Positions 33,456 to 42,559 of a stretch of DNA of 64,000 bases are shown here, one piece after another. How positions within the stretch are numbered: position 1 is the first letter of the stretch; the number at the start of each line of letters is the position of its first letter. The notes under the pieces were generated by a model, which saw only the letters and a list, made by a program, of their open reading frames with translations, made no database searches and was not told the origin of the DNA. The position numbers and the translations under genes are program-made. Origin of the DNA: an uncultured bacterium (GTDB lineage Bacteria; Planctomycetota; Phycisphaerae; Phycisphaerales; SM1A02); the NCBI GenBank assembly GCA_903891095.1, contig CAITDI010000036.1:62001-126000 (forward strand), written 5' to 3'.

Positions 33456-34817
33456 TCACTTCGCCGCGGGGGCTTCCGCGGCCTGCTTCTTCTGCTCGGT
33501 CGCGCGATCGAGCTTCTCCTCGTACTTCTTCTTCATCTCGCTCTGGTGCGAGGAGAGGTCGATCGACTTGCCGTCGATCCACGCCGACGCGACGTCGCTC
33601 GTGAGTTCGAGCGGATGTCCGCGGGTGAGGATGAGCGTCGCGCTCTTGAGCGGCTCGAGCGTGCCGTAGCGCGAGTCGATGCCGGTGATCTTGCACGGCA
33701 CGGCGGTCACCGAGCGCAGCGCCGCCTCGGGATCGAGCCCGAACGCCGCAGCGGTCGCCGCGTGGTGCGGCAGGTTGCGCGTGTGCGCCGGCTCGTCGCC
33801 GGTCATGATCGAGAACTCGATGCCCGCGTCGGCGAGCTTCTTCGGGAGCGCGTAGCAGGCGTCGGTCGACGCGTGACGCGAGCCGGGGACCTTGTGCACG
33901 CCGTTCACGACGACGGGCACGCCCTGCGCCTTGAGGAACGGGATCGCCGTCTCGATGCCCTCGACGCCTATGATCACGCAACGCATGCCGCGCGACTTGA
34001 GCCATGTCACGGCGCTCTCGATCTGCGACGCGCTGCCGACCTCGACGTACACCGGGTCCTTGCCCGAGAGCACGTCGCGCATCGCGTCGGCGCGCTCGTC
34101 GTGCGCGACGGTCGCGTCGGCGTCGCGCGCGGCGAGGATCGCCTTCATCTCGTCGAAGAAGCGGCCGAGCTTGTCGATGTCTTCCTTGGCGCGGCGCTTC
34201 TGGTCCTCGGGCGAGCGGCGCGACGAGAGCGAGCGGGCGGGTTCGACCATCGGCCAGGTCATCACGATGCCGACGGAGCGGTCGATGGTGAGTTCCTCGG
34301 TGGTCCAGCCGTCGAGGCGAATCGCCGAAGCGTTGCCCGATACGAGTCCGCCCTGCGGCACGCTGACCGAGATCAGCACGCCCGCGGCGCGCGCGACGGT
34401 GAGCAGGTCGCTGTCGGGGTTGATCGCGACCGACGGCGTGACCTCGGGGCGGAGATCGCCGAACTCGGTGCGGTCGTCGGTGACCTCGACCTGCAGTGTC
34501 TCGACGAGGCCGAGCGTGGATGGGAACGCACAGAAGCCCGGGCACGCGTGCATGCCCTTGGCGTCGACGATCTCGCAGTTGGGCGGCAGGTCAGGCATGC
34601 CCGCACCGACCGCGGTGATGCGGCCGCCGTCGAACACGATGTAGCCGTCGTTGATCACGGGATTCGCCGCGGTCGCGGTGTGCACGACGGCGTGGACGAT
34701 CGCCACGCCGCGCGACTGCGGCTTGGCGGGGACGATTTCGCTCTGCGCGAACAGCGTGCTGGTTGCGGCGAGCGCGAGCGAAGCGATGAAGAGTCGGGAT
34801 GGCATGTTGGTGTGCAT
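33456..34817 (-). CDS. Exported amidohydrolase-like protein lacking the metal site
   Basis: A 453-residue protein with a signal peptide (residues 1-25, TSTLFAQ end). The fold of amidohydrolases is visible: a beta-sandwich segment (NPVINDGYIVFDGGRITAVG) and C-terminal ALRSVTAVPCKITGIDSRYGTLEPLKSATLIL. The usual HxH metal ligands after PG are replaced by CPGFCAFPSTLG, so the enzyme is probably inactive or metal-independent. The C terminus is a charged coiled-coil-like tail (EMKKKYEEKLDRATEQKK). AGAGGAA precedes the start at 34817. It follows the larger amidohydrolase gene after 22 bp on the same strand. Confidence 0.8.
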   Translation of the reverse strand: MHTNMPSRLFIASLALAATSTLFAQSEIVPAKPQSRGVAIVHAVVHTATAANPVINDGYIVFDGGRITAVGAGMPDLPPNCEIVDAKGMHACPGFCAFPSTLGLVETLQVEVTDDRTEFGDLRPEVTPSVAINPDSDLLTVARAAGVLISVSVPQGGLVSGNASAIRLDGWTTEELTIDRSVGIVMTWPMVEPARSLSSRRSPEDQKRRAKEDIDKLGRFFDEMKAILAARDADATVAHDERADAMRDVLSGKDPVYVEVGSASQIESAVTWLKSRGMRCVIIGVEGIETAIPFLKAQGVPVVVNGVHKVPGSRHASTDACYALPKKLADAGIEFSIMTGDEPAHTRNLPHHAATAAAFGLDPEAALRSVTAVPCKITGIDSRYGTLEPLKSATLILTRGHPLELTSDVASAWIDGKSIDLSSHQSEMKKKYEEKLDRATEQKKQAAEAPAAK

Positions 34818-34839
34818 GGTGTGATTCCTCTCGCGTGGC

Positions 34840-37800
34840 TCAGTTCTTCTCGCTTGCGTTCTCGCTCGCGTTCTCGCTCGAGCTTTCGCTCGCGACCGGC
34901 ACCGCGATCGGCGCGCCGTTGATCGCGCTGCATCCGCAGTCGCCGGGCTTGGTCGAATTGGGATCCTCGCCGCGCGCAATGCGCAGCCAGATCATGTCCT
35001 CGCGCTGCTCGAGCATCCGCTCGATCAGCGACGGCGGACGGCCGCCGCCACCCATGCCGCGTCCACCGCGACCGCCGCGGCCGCCGAAGGCGCCGCCAGG
35101 GCCGCCACCCGGACCACCGCCACCCGCGCCGTCGGTGTTGCTCGTCGCCTTCGCGATGAGTTCGCCGCGCATCTTCACGACCTTCGCGTGCATCTCGTTT
35201 TCCTCCGCGCGCGAGTAGCGGCGCACGCCGTCGACCCAGGTCTCCTCGGTGTGCGAGAACGCGCTGAGCGGGCTGCCGTTCCACACGACGAAGTCCGCGT
35301 CCTTGCCCACTTCGAGCGAGCCGGTGCGGTTGTCGATGCGGAGCTGCTTGGCGGGATTGAGCGTGACGAGCTTGAGCGCTTCTTCCGGCGAGAGTCCGCC
35401 GTAGCGCATCGCCTTCGCGGCTTCCATGTTCAGGCGACGCGCGAGCTCATCGCTGTCGCTGTTGAAGCTCACGACGACGCCGGCCTTGTGCATGATCGCG
35501 CCGTTCCACGGAATCGCGTCCATGACCTCGATCTTGTACGCCCACCAGTCGCTGAAGCTCGACGCGCCCGCGCCGTGCGCGGCGATCTCGGGCGCGAGCT
35601 TGTAGCCCTCGAGCACGTGCTGCAGCGTGGCGATGCGGAAGGCGAACTTCTCCGCGGTGCGGAGGAGCATGAGGATCTCGTCCTGGCGGTAGCTGTGGCA
35701 GTGCACGAGGCGCGAGCCCTCGATGATCTCGGAGAGCGTCTCGAGCTCGAGGTCCTTGCGCGGCGGCAGCGTGCGCGCGCGCGTCGCGTCGTCGAGCGCG
35801 GCGTAGGCCTTCTGCTTGGCGCGGTACTCGCGCGCGGCGGTGAAGTTGTCGTCGAGGAAGGTCGCGACACCCATGCGCGAGCCGGGGTAGCGCGAGTTCG
35901 AGCGCGTGACGTTCTCGCCGAGCGCGAACTTGATGCCGGCAGGCGCGCCCTGGAAACGGAACGCCTCGGCGCCATCGCCCCAGCGGATCTTGACGACGGA
36001 GTTGCGTCCGCCGATCACGTTGGCGGAACCGTGCAGCTGGTTTGCGGCAACGAGGCCGCCCGCGAGCTGGCGATACCAGTCGATGTTGGTCGGATCGATC
36101 ACGTCGCCGATCCACACTTCAGCGGTGCAGGACTGCGAGCCTTCGTTCACGCCGCCCGAGATGCCCGTGTGGCTGTGGCAATCGATGAGGCCTGGCGTGA
36201 TGTGCTTGCCCTTGCCATCGATCACGATCGCGCCTTCGGGCACGGCGATGTCCTGCGCGACCTCGACGATCTTGCCGTCGCGGACGAGCATGTCGCCGTC
36301 GGTCATGATGCCTTGCGCGCCGAGCGTCCAGATCGTCGCGTCCTTGATGACGACGGTGCCGCCGAGCGGCTTCTCGGTGCGGCCGTACTCGCCGAAGGGG
36401 AACGGAAGCGTGTCCTTCCAGAGGTTCTCGCGGTCATCGGGCTTCTTGTCGCCGCGCGGGCCACCGGGACCGTTCGGACCGCCGGGACCGCCGCCGCGTC
36501 CACCGCGACGGCCGCGCTGCGGGCGCTCGCCATCGGCGGGTTGATCTGAAGCGGGCTTCGCTTCGTCAGCCTTCTTTCCGTCGTTGTTCTCCGCAAAGAG
36601 CTTCGGATCTTCCTTCCTCGCATCTTCAGGCTTGGCTTCGTCGTTCTTGGCTTCGTCGTTCTTGGCTTCGTCGTTCTTGGCTTCGTCGTTCTTGGCTTCG
36701 TCCTTCTTCGTGTCGTCCTTCTTGGGCTCGTCCTTCTTGACCTCAGGCGCCACGCGCGTGAGCGTGAAGGCAACGCGCGAGCCGTCGGCCGACTCGGCGA
36801 TCATCGTGGCGGTCTCGCCGGTGCCGGCGATCGCGATGCGGATCTCGCCTTCGAGACCGAAGGGCGCGCCGTCGAAGATGCCCGAGGCGCGGCCGTCGGA
36901 GGTGACGCTGCCGCGTCGAGCGGTTGCGGCGCCGGGGCGCGCGGGTTCGGCGGGCTTGGCGTCGTCCTTCTTCTCGTCCGCCTTCGGGGCGTCGGCGGGC
37001 TTGGTCGGCTCCTCTGGCTTGGCATCCTTGGCTTCCTTGGCATCCTTGGTCTCCGCCGGCTTCTCGCCTTCAGCAGGAGTCCACGTGGCCTTGAGCGAGC
37101 CGTCCTTCGGGTCGAGCGCTATCTTGAGGTCTTGCGCGAGCGGCTTGGCCGTCGTCGCGGTCGTGGTGACGGCGAACGAACCCGCGGCGAGCACGGGCGC
37201 GTCGGGCGGGAGCGTGATCGCCGCGCCAGCGACGAAGAAGCCCTCGAACTTGGTCTCGGCGTCGAACGGATCGCCCGCCGCGATGACGAGGTTGGCGAGC
37301 TTGCCCTTCTCGATGGTGCCGGTGCGTGCGTCGATGCCGAGGAGCTTGGCGGGAGTCGTCGTGAGGGCGGCGAGCGCTTCGTCCTTGGTCACGCCGTGCG
37401 CGATCGCGTCGGCGAGGCGCTTGCGGAACGAACCCTTGTCCTGCATGCGGTGCGTGGTGAGCGCGACCGTCGTGCCCGCGGCGATGAAGCGCTTCGGGTT
37501 CGTGGGCGCGTAACGCCAGGTCATGAGGTCGCGCAGCGAGATGGTGTCGGCCGCGGTCGGCGACACGAGGTCGGGAGCCTGCGGGAACTCCATCGGGAGG
37601 ATGAGCGCGGCGTTCGAGTCCTTGAGGAGACCCGTGAGCTCGGCTTGCGCGCGGAACTCGAGTCCGCTGCCGAGGACCGTGACCGGCGCCTTGGGCATCT
37701 CGGCGTGCGCGAGGCGGAGCAGGCGCGCGACCTCGAGCTCATCGCTCGTGTCGAGCACCATGCCCTGGCGGCCGTCGACGAGCGGAAGGAGCGCGTCGAG

Positions 37801-38613
37801 CGCGTTCATGTCCTCGGGCGGCAGGCCAACGCCGCCGGCCGCGAGGCACTGCGCGCGCCAGTTGGCGTCCATGAAGGTCTGGCGAAGCAGCGCGTACGAA
37901 CCCATGAGGCTCGACGGGAATCCGCCCATGCCGCCGCCGCCGCGCTGGCCCTGCTGGCCGACGCCTGGAGTCTGCGGCATGCCCGGAGTCGCCGGCGTCT
38001 GCTGCTGTGCGAAGAACGCAGCGAAGTCGACGCTGCGTGGACCGACGAAGTGCACGGTCGCGCCGCCGAGTTCGCGACCAAGCACGCGCTCAGACGTGCG
38101 CGCGAGGAGGCGAACCTCCGACGTACCGCGGAACATGCCGTTGCCAGGCATCACGCGAGCGACAGCGAAACCCTGCGCGCGCAGCGACTCCATCGTCGCA
38201 TCGGGAATCGTGAGTGCGGAGCACGAGACCTCGGGCGTGACGTACTGGTTCCAGTGCGCGCCGGGTGCAGCGAGCGCTGCAGCCGCCTGCGCGGAGCTGT
38301 CGAGCACGAGTGCTGGTTCGATGAACGCGGGGAAGATCGTCTTGCCCGTGAAGTCGAACACGCGATAGCCCGCGGGCACCGCAATGTCAGGTCCGATCGA
38401 CTCGATGACGCCGTCGCGCACGAGGATCGTTGCCTTGTCGATCGTGTTGCCGGGTGCAACGATGACCTTTGCGCCAACGAGCGCGTGGCGAGCTGGATCG
38501 CTCGGGCGCATGCCGATGACCGGCGGCTGCTGTGCGAACGAGGAGGAAACGACGGCGAGCGCGGAGAGCGCGATGGCGCGAGTCGAAAGCATGGTCGCGA
38601 ATCGTAAAGGCAT
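34840..38613 (-). CDS. Giant exported double amidohydrolase with lysine/acid-rich linker
   Basis: A 1257-residue protein with a signal peptide (SALAVVSSSFAQ). Two amidohydrolase-like halves are joined by a linker. The N-terminal half begins ARHALVGAKVIVAPGNTIDKATILVRDGVIESIG but lacks the HxH motif (FPAFIEPALVLD). The linker has an Ala/Lys/Asp/Glu-rich part, a KNDEA repeat (five 15-bp units) and a Gly/Arg-rich RGGRGGG part. The C-terminal half is complete, with ITPGLIDCHSHTGI giving the HxH metal ligands, ENVTR, HCHSYRQDEI and a C-terminal GSLEVGKDADFVVW. The protein ends with RGG repeats and Ser-Glu-Asn-Ala units. It probably hydrolyses an imide or peptide-like bond outside the cytoplasm. 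Confidence 0.82.
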   Translation of the reverse strand: MPLRFATMLSTRAIALSALAVVSSSFAQQPPVIGMRPSDPARHALVGAKVIVAPGNTIDKATILVRDGVIESIGPDIAVPAGYRVFDFTGKTIFPAFIEPALVLDSSAQAAAALAAPGAHWNQYVTPEVSCSALTIPDATMESLRAQGFAVARVMPGNGMFRGTSEVRLLARTSERVLGRELGGATVHFVGPRSVDFAAFFAQQQTPATPGMPQTPGVGQQGQRGGGGMGGFPSSLMGSYALLRQTFMDANWRAQCLAAGGVGLPPEDMNALDALLPLVDGRQGMVLDTSDELEVARLLRLAHAEMPKAPVTVLGSGLEFRAQAELTGLLKDSNAALILPMEFPQAPDLVSPTAADTISLRDLMTWRYAPTNPKRFIAAGTTVALTTHRMQDKGSFRKRLADAIAHGVTKDEALAALTTTPAKLLGIDARTGTIEKGKLANLVIAAGDPFDAETKFEGFFVAGAAITLPPDAPVLAAGSFAVTTTATTAKPLAQDLKIALDPKDGSLKATWTPAEGEKPAETKDAKEAKDAKPEEPTKPADAPKADEKKDDAKPAEPARPGAATARRGSVTSDGRASGIFDGAPFGLEGEIRIAIAGTGETATMIAESADGSRVAFTLTRVAPEVKKDEPKKDDTKKDEAKNDEAKNDEAKNDEAKNDEAKPEDARKEDPKLFAENNDGKKADEAKPASDQPADGERPQRGRRGGRGGGPGGPNGPGGPRGDKKPDDRENLWKDTLPFPFGEYGRTEKPLGGTVVIKDATIWTLGAQGIMTDGDMLVRDGKIVEVAQDIAVPEGAIVIDGKGKHITPGLIDCHSHTGISGGVNEGSQSCTAEVWIGDVIDPTNIDWYRQLAGGLVAANQLHGSANVIGGRNSVVKIRWGDGAEAFRFQGAPAGIKFALGENVTRSNSRYPGSRMGVATFLDDNFTAAREYRAKQKAYAALDDATRARTLPPRKDLELETLSEIIEGSRLVHCHSYRQDEILMLLRTAEKFAFRIATLQHVLEGYKLAPEIAAHGAGASSFSDWWAYKIEVMDAIPWNGAIMHKAGVVVSFNSDSDELARRLNMEAAKAMRYGGLSPEEALKLVTLNPAKQLRIDNRTGSLEVGKDADFVVWNGSPLSAFSHTEETWVDGVRRYSRAEENEMHAKVVKMRGELIAKATSNTDGAGGGGPGGGPGGAFGGRGGRGGRGMGGGGRPPSLIERMLEQREDMIWLRIARGEDPNSTKPGDCGCSAINGAPIAVPVASESSSENASENASEKN
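36631..36705. repeat. 15-bp tandem repeat coding KNDEA
   Basis: CTTGGCTTCGTCGTT repeats four times exactly and a fifth time with one change, each 15 bp long. On the coding (minus) strand it encodes Lys-Asn-Asp-Glu-Ala in the linker of the double amidohydrolase, a site prone to copy-number change. Confidence 0.9.
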
Positions 38614-38640
38614 TCGCGCATGCGCTGCGACCAAACGAAC

Positions 38641-38671
38641 AGCCCCGCACAGGTTTGTCCTGCGCGGGGCT
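38641..38671 (-). terminator. Terminator after flgM
   Basis: AGCCCCGC (38641-38648) pairs with GCGGGGCT (38664-38671); on the minus strand the hairpin is followed by GTTCGTTTGG. It lies 30 bp beyond the flgM stop and before the double amidohydrolase start. Confidence 0.65.
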
Positions 38672-38700
38672 TGAGTTTGTGAGGTCAGAACGACCGTCGA

Positions 38701-39006
38701 TTATCCGCCGATGTCGTCGATCATGCGGTTGACCGCAGTCGCGAGCCTGTCGTCGGTGTCGAAGGTGCCGTTCGCGATCGCGGCCTTGGCGGCTGCGACC
38801 TTGTCCTGACGGATTGCCGGAAGGCGATCCATCTCCTGGAGCCAACGGGCGACTTCGGAGACCTGCACCTGGTCCTGCGACGAGGTGCGCGAAGTGACCG
38901 AAGTCAGATTCGCGGAGCGACGGGCCGCAGCCGAGTCGTTCGAGGTGCGAACGCCCTGGGAAATGCCAGAAGCGAAGGACGAGCCAATGTTGCTGATGTC
39001 CGACAT
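38701..39006 (-). CDS. flgM: FlgM-like anti-sigma-28 factor
   Basis: A 101-residue protein whose C-terminal half (VQVSEVARWLQEMDRLPAIRQDKVAAAKAAIANGTFDTDDRLATAVNRMIDDI) matches FlgM: the RxDKVAxxxxAIxxGTF motif and the final helix that binds sigma-28. The N-terminal half is Ser/Thr-rich and probably disordered, as in FlgM. FlgM holds sigma-28 until the flagellar hook is finished and is exported. Start at 39006 has AAGGAG 7 bp upstream. No other flagellar gene is in the window, so the gene is an orphan here. Confidence 0.85.
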   Translation of the reverse strand: MSDISNIGSSFASGISQGVRTSNDSAAARRSANLTSVTSRTSSQDQVQVSEVARWLQEMDRLPAIRQDKVAAAKAAIANGTFDTDDRLATAVNRMIDDIGG

Positions 39007-39346
39007 TGCAATACTCCTTGGGATGAGCGTACCGAGTTCGTCGATCACGCCAATCCCGCACGACGCCAAACCATCCTGGTTCTGTCCGTGGGTTGAGGTC
39101 TCGAACCACGCGATGTCGAGACCTGCATCCTGCCCATACCTACATCGGCGGACTCGCCCGAAAGACTTGAGCGACTGCTACAATCCAACCCTTCGTGTAA
39201 GTCTTGTTCTGCAAGCGACTTCTGATCGATACTCGCGCGCCAAGAGCAGGTGAATGCCCGCCACTTCCATGAGGTCGGTAAATGAGCCTTCCCGACCTTT
39301 GCGCGGCAATCTTTATGAGACGGCTATACAACCCGTGAGGCAAGAC

Positions 39347-40372
39347 ATGCATCGAATCGCGCAGAAACTTCTCCGTCCAAGCAAAGTCAGCATGGTCGCC
39401 ATTGCACTCCTTCTTATGCAGTCTGGTTGCGGCGATGGCCCGACCACGACGCAGAAGAAGAGCACGACCAGCACGACGAAGGAATCTGCCGTCGACATGC
39501 AGCTCCTCGATCCGGGCGACGCGGTTGTTGACGACGTGCCGATGTCGAAGGGCGCTGCGCCTAAGACCAACAGCGTGAAGAAGACCGATGCGCCGAAGGC
39601 GGGCAAGCCCGCTGTTGCGGATGCGAGCAAGCCGGCGACTGCGACTGCGCCTGCGACGAGCGACGACGCGTCGTCCTCGAAGGCGCACTGGTCGGTGATC
39701 ATCGCGACGTTTGCCGACGCGGACCACGTGGCCCGCGCGAACGCGATGAAGGCGCAGCTGATGCAGCAGTACCCCGAGCTCGGTCAGGTCACGGTGCGGC
39801 GCGTGGGCAAGGGCTCGGCGATCGTGCTGGGCCGGTTCGCGGGTCCCGATGATCCCGCGGCTCGCCCAGAGCTCAAGCGCATCAAGGCGATCGAGCGCGA
39901 CGGTCGCAAGCCGTTCGCTGGCGCGATGCTCATGCGCACGACCGCCGACGACACCAGCGGGCCGCGCAAGCCGAACGACCTCCGCAACCTGCGCGAGAAG
40001 TACCCCAACGTGCGCCCGATGTTCACGCTGCAGGTCGCGGCATGGTCGACCCTTGGCGAGAAGGACGCCGACTACGCGCCGATGCGCCAGGCCGCCGAGC
40101 GCTACTGCGCCGAGCTTCGTCAGAAGGGCCACGAGGCGTGGTTCCTGCACGACTCGGACAGCGAGACCAGCATCGTGACCGTGGGGCACTTCGATCGCCG
40201 CGCGTACGACCCGAAGTCGACGCTGTATGCGCCCGACGTCGAGGATCTCATGCGGCAGTTCCCCGCGAACCAGCTCAACGGCGAGCCGCTGATGATCCCC
40301 GTCGATCCGAAGAACACCAAGGGCAAGACCGTGCCGCAGCCGTGTCGTCTGGTCGAAGTGCCGTCGGTGTGA
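39347..40372 (+). CDS. Lipoprotein with SPOR-like repeat domains
   Basis: A 341-residue protein with an N-terminal lipoprotein signal (MVAIALLLMQSGCGDG, Cys28). A long low-complexity linker of Thr/Lys/Ser/Ala follows. Then AHWSVIIATFADADHVARANAMKAQLMQQYPELGQVTVRRVGKGSAIVLGRFAGPDD resembles a SPOR-type fold that binds denuded peptidoglycan glycans, and a second, similar segment runs FTLQVAAWSTLGEKDADY to HDSDSETSIVTVGHFDRRAYD. The upstream gap of 340 bp (39007-39346) holds no gene. GAGG sits 8 bp before the start. Probably a cell wall-linked envelope protein. Confidence 0.7.
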   Translation: MHRIAQKLLRPSKVSMVAIALLLMQSGCGDGPTTTQKKSTTSTTKESAVDMQLLDPGDAVVDDVPMSKGAAPKTNSVKKTDAPKAGKPAVADASKPATATAPATSDDASSSKAHWSVIIATFADADHVARANAMKAQLMQQYPELGQVTVRRVGKGSAIVLGRFAGPDDPAARPELKRIKAIERDGRKPFAGAMLMRTTADDTSGPRKPNDLRNLREKYPNVRPMFTLQVAAWSTLGEKDADYAPMRQAAERYCAELRQKGHEAWFLHDSDSETSIVTVGHFDRRAYDPKSTLYAPDVEDLMRQFPANQLNGEPLMIPVDPKNTKGKTVPQPCRLVEVPSV

Positions 40373-40402
40373 GCGCGAGCGACGATCCCGTAGCATCCCG
40401 AC

Positions 40403-41584
40403 ATGGCCAAGCGCGCGACAACTTCTGCGACCACGAAGCCTGCCGCGCGCGCGCCGCGTGGTCGCGCCGGCGAGCAGCCGCCTGAAGAGCGCGTGCGGCC
40501 GGTGCATCACGACGGCCCCGTGCTGTTTGGGCAGGACGCGGCGACGGCGCAGCTCGCGCACGCGATCCGCTCGGGACACATGCATCACGCGTGGATCCTG
40601 CACGGCCCCGCGGGCGTGGGCAAGTGCACGGCGGCGATGGAATGCGCGCGGCTCATGCTCGACGCCGAGACGGGCGACGCCGAGATCGATGCGTTCAAGG
40701 CGCCGCGCGACACGCGCGTGGCGGAGCTGATCGACGTCTCGTCGCATCCCGACCTGCACATGATCCGCAAGGAGCGCGCGGAGGACTCGTCGATCAAGGA
40801 GATGCGCGACCGCAAGCAGACGAACATCCCGCTCGATCTCCTGCGCGAGCTGATGATCGGTGGCGTGGTCGGCGACGGCAAGAGCTTCGACTCGCCGGTG
40901 TGGCGCGGCGCGTACCTCGGGCACAACAAGGTGTTCATCATCGACGAGGCCGAGCTGCTCGATCCGTACGGGCAGAACGCGCTGCTCAAGACGCTCGAGG
41001 AACCGCCGCCGGGGACGTACATCTTTCTCGTGACGACGCAGGAAGAGCGGCTGCTGCCGACGATTCGCAGTCGTTGCCAGCGCGTGGCGTTCCGCGCGCT
41101 CGATGCGGCGTCGATGCATGCGTGGTTCGAGCGATTCGAGGTCCCGAGCGACGCGCGCGCGTGGCTCGCGGAGTTCAGCGAAGGCGCGCCGGGAACGGCG
41201 GAGCTCGCGCACAAGCACGGCCTGCGCGCGTGGAGCGAGGAGTTGCTGCCGCGATTCGCCGCGCTCGAAGGCGGGCGCTTCGACGCGACGCTGGCCGACC
41301 GGCTCGCGGAACTCGTCGGCGACTTTGCCGAGCGCGTGGTCAAGGAGAACCCGAAGGGCTCGAAGGAAGCGGCGAACCGCCTCGGCACGCGCTGCGCGCT
41401 GCTCACGCTTGCCGCGCGCTTGCGCGTGCAGCTTGCGGATGCGGCTCGACGCGGCGACGCGCAGGAGATCGCGCAGACCGCGCGACGCGTCGGCTTGATC
41501 GTCGAGCTCGAGTCGGAGGTGCGTTCGAACGTGAACCTCAAGCACGCGCTCGCGAATCTCGTGGCGCAGTGGGGCATCTGCTGA
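40403..41584 (+). CDS. holB: DNA polymerase III delta-prime subunit (clamp loader AAA protein)
   Basis: A 393-residue AAA+ protein with the clamp-loader arrangement: LFGQDAATAQLAHAIRSG, Walker A GPAGVGKCT, Walker B FIIDEAELLD, ALLKTLEEPPPGTYIFLVTT, and the SRC motif RSRCQRV that senses ATP at the neighbouring subunit. The basic N-terminal 35 residues and long C-terminal helical domain fit delta-prime. It loads the beta clamp with the delta and gamma/tau subunits. The stop overlaps the start of the next gene by one base (TGATG). Confidence 0.9.
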   Translation: MAKRATTSATTKPAARAPRGRAGEQPPEERVRPVHHDGPVLFGQDAATAQLAHAIRSGHMHHAWILHGPAGVGKCTAAMECARLMLDAETGDAEIDAFKAPRDTRVAELIDVSSHPDLHMIRKERAEDSSIKEMRDRKQTNIPLDLLRELMIGGVVGDGKSFDSPVWRGAYLGHNKVFIIDEAELLDPYGQNALLKTLEEPPPGTYIFLVTTQEERLLPTIRSRCQRVAFRALDAASMHAWFERFEVPSDARAWLAEFSEGAPGTAELAHKHGLRAWSEELLPRFAALEGGRFDATLADRLAELVGDFAERVVKENPKGSKEAANRLGTRCALLTLAARLRVQLADAARRGDAQEIAQTARRVGLIVELESEVRSNVNLKHALANLVAQWGIC

Positions 41585-42105
41585 TGGCGGGCGGTGGGCG
41601 GGAGATCGAGCGCGTGTGGGTGTTGCGCGCGGCGCCGGCGATTCCCGCACATGCCGAGGTCGAAACGTGGGAAATCGAGCAGGGATATCTCGCGCCAGCT
41701 GCGGCGAGCGAGGTGGAGTTGGCGAAGCTCGGCTTTCCCGAAGGACGCTTGCGACGCATCGTCGAGCCGAGCGGTGCGGAGCGGTACTTTCACACGATCA
41801 AGTCGGGCAGCGGCGTGGTGCGCGTCGAGACGGAGCGCGAGATCACGCGCGACGAGTTCGAAGGCGCGTGGCCGCGCACCGAAGGGCGGCGTCTTGCGAA
41901 GACGCGGCGGCGCGTGCGTGTCGATGGACTCGTGTGGGAGATCGATGTGTTCCGCGATCTGCCGCTGGTGATGGTCGAGGTCGAGCTTGAGAGCGAGGCG
42001 CAGGAGTTCGTGATGCCTGCGTGGATCACGGGGCTCGTCGAGAAGGAAGTGAGCGACGACGCGCGCTACCGCAACTCGGCGCTGGCGATGTACGGGATGC
42101 CGTGA
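41584..42105 (+). CDS. CYTH domain protein (triphosphate tunnel metalloenzyme family)
   Basis: A 173-residue protein of the CYTH/triphosphate tunnel family, which hydrolyse inorganic or organic triphosphates or cyclise ATP. The N-terminal EIER starts the ExExK motif, but the Lys is replaced (EIERVWVLR). FHTIKSGSGVVRVETEREITRDEF, RRRVRVDGLVWEIDVFRDLPLVMVEVELESEAQEF and EVSDDARYRNSALA follow, giving the alternating charged residues of the tunnel. The start overlaps the holB stop. The missing motif Lys casts doubt on full activity. Confidence 0.82.
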   Translation: MAGGGREIERVWVLRAAPAIPAHAEVETWEIEQGYLAPAAASEVELAKLGFPEGRLRRIVEPSGAERYFHTIKSGSGVVRVETEREITRDEFEGAWPRTEGRRLAKTRRRVRVDGLVWEIDVFRDLPLVMVEVELESEAQEFVMPAWITGLVEKEVSDDARYRNSALAMYGMP

Positions 42106-42124
42106 GGGAATGGGTGAGGGGTTT

Positions 42125-42387
42125 GGGCCGAGACGACTTGGTGTTCGAGTCTTGTTGCGCCCACCCTCAGTCTTCGGCCCTGACGATGGATGTGAAGCAC
42201 CGTGGTCCGTGACTGGCCGGACTGAGGGCACCCGTTGGTGTTGGCGTTTTCGGAAGCGGTGGGTGTGAGCGGACTCGAGGGCCGAGACGACTTGGTGTTC
42301 GAGTCTTGTTGTGCCCACCCTCAGTCTTCGGCCCTGACGATGGATGTGGAGCACCGCGGTCCTTGACTGGCCGGACTGAGGGCACCC
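42125..42387. repeat. 109-bp direct repeat pair with inverted flanks
   Basis: Two 109-bp copies (42125-42233 and 42279-42387) differ at only a few positions and are separated by 45 bp. Each begins GGGCCGAGACGACTTGG and ends CGGACTGAGGGCACCC, and contains CCCACCCTCAG near the middle, the reverse complement of CTGAGGGTGGG found later near 42470. Further on GGGTGCCCTCAGG (about 42399) is an inverted form of the copy end. The block from 42106 to 42573 carries no gene. Confidence 0.9.
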
Positions 42388-42520
42388 CCCGAAGTCGTCT
42401 ATATCAACGGGTGCCCTCAGGCCGCCGAGTCACATGATGACGATCTCGGCACGACGCCCGCGGCGAAGCCTGAGGGTGGGCGTGAGAAGACTCGGTCGCC
42501 GCATCGACTCGGCCCTCATG

Positions 42521-42559
42521 GACTCACGCGTCGGACTCACGCGTCGGATTCACGCGTCG
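42521..42559. repeat. 13-bp tandem repeat, three copies
   Basis: GACTCACGCGTCG occurs at 42521-42533, 42534-42546 and, with one change, 42547-42559, just beyond the scpB stop. Confidence 0.9.

Noticed and set aside
36584-37513. Plus-strand frame with repeated FLASS units
   Set aside because: It is the antisense reading of the KNDEA repeat; no start signal or conserved sequence.
39007-39346. tRNA or small RNA in the flgM-lipoprotein gap
   Set aside because: No cloverleaf or clear terminator could be drawn; only possible promoter-like sites such as TATACA near 39325.
42125-42387. Insertion sequence
   Set aside because: No transposase frame and copies of only 109 bp; treated as repeat of unknown nature.
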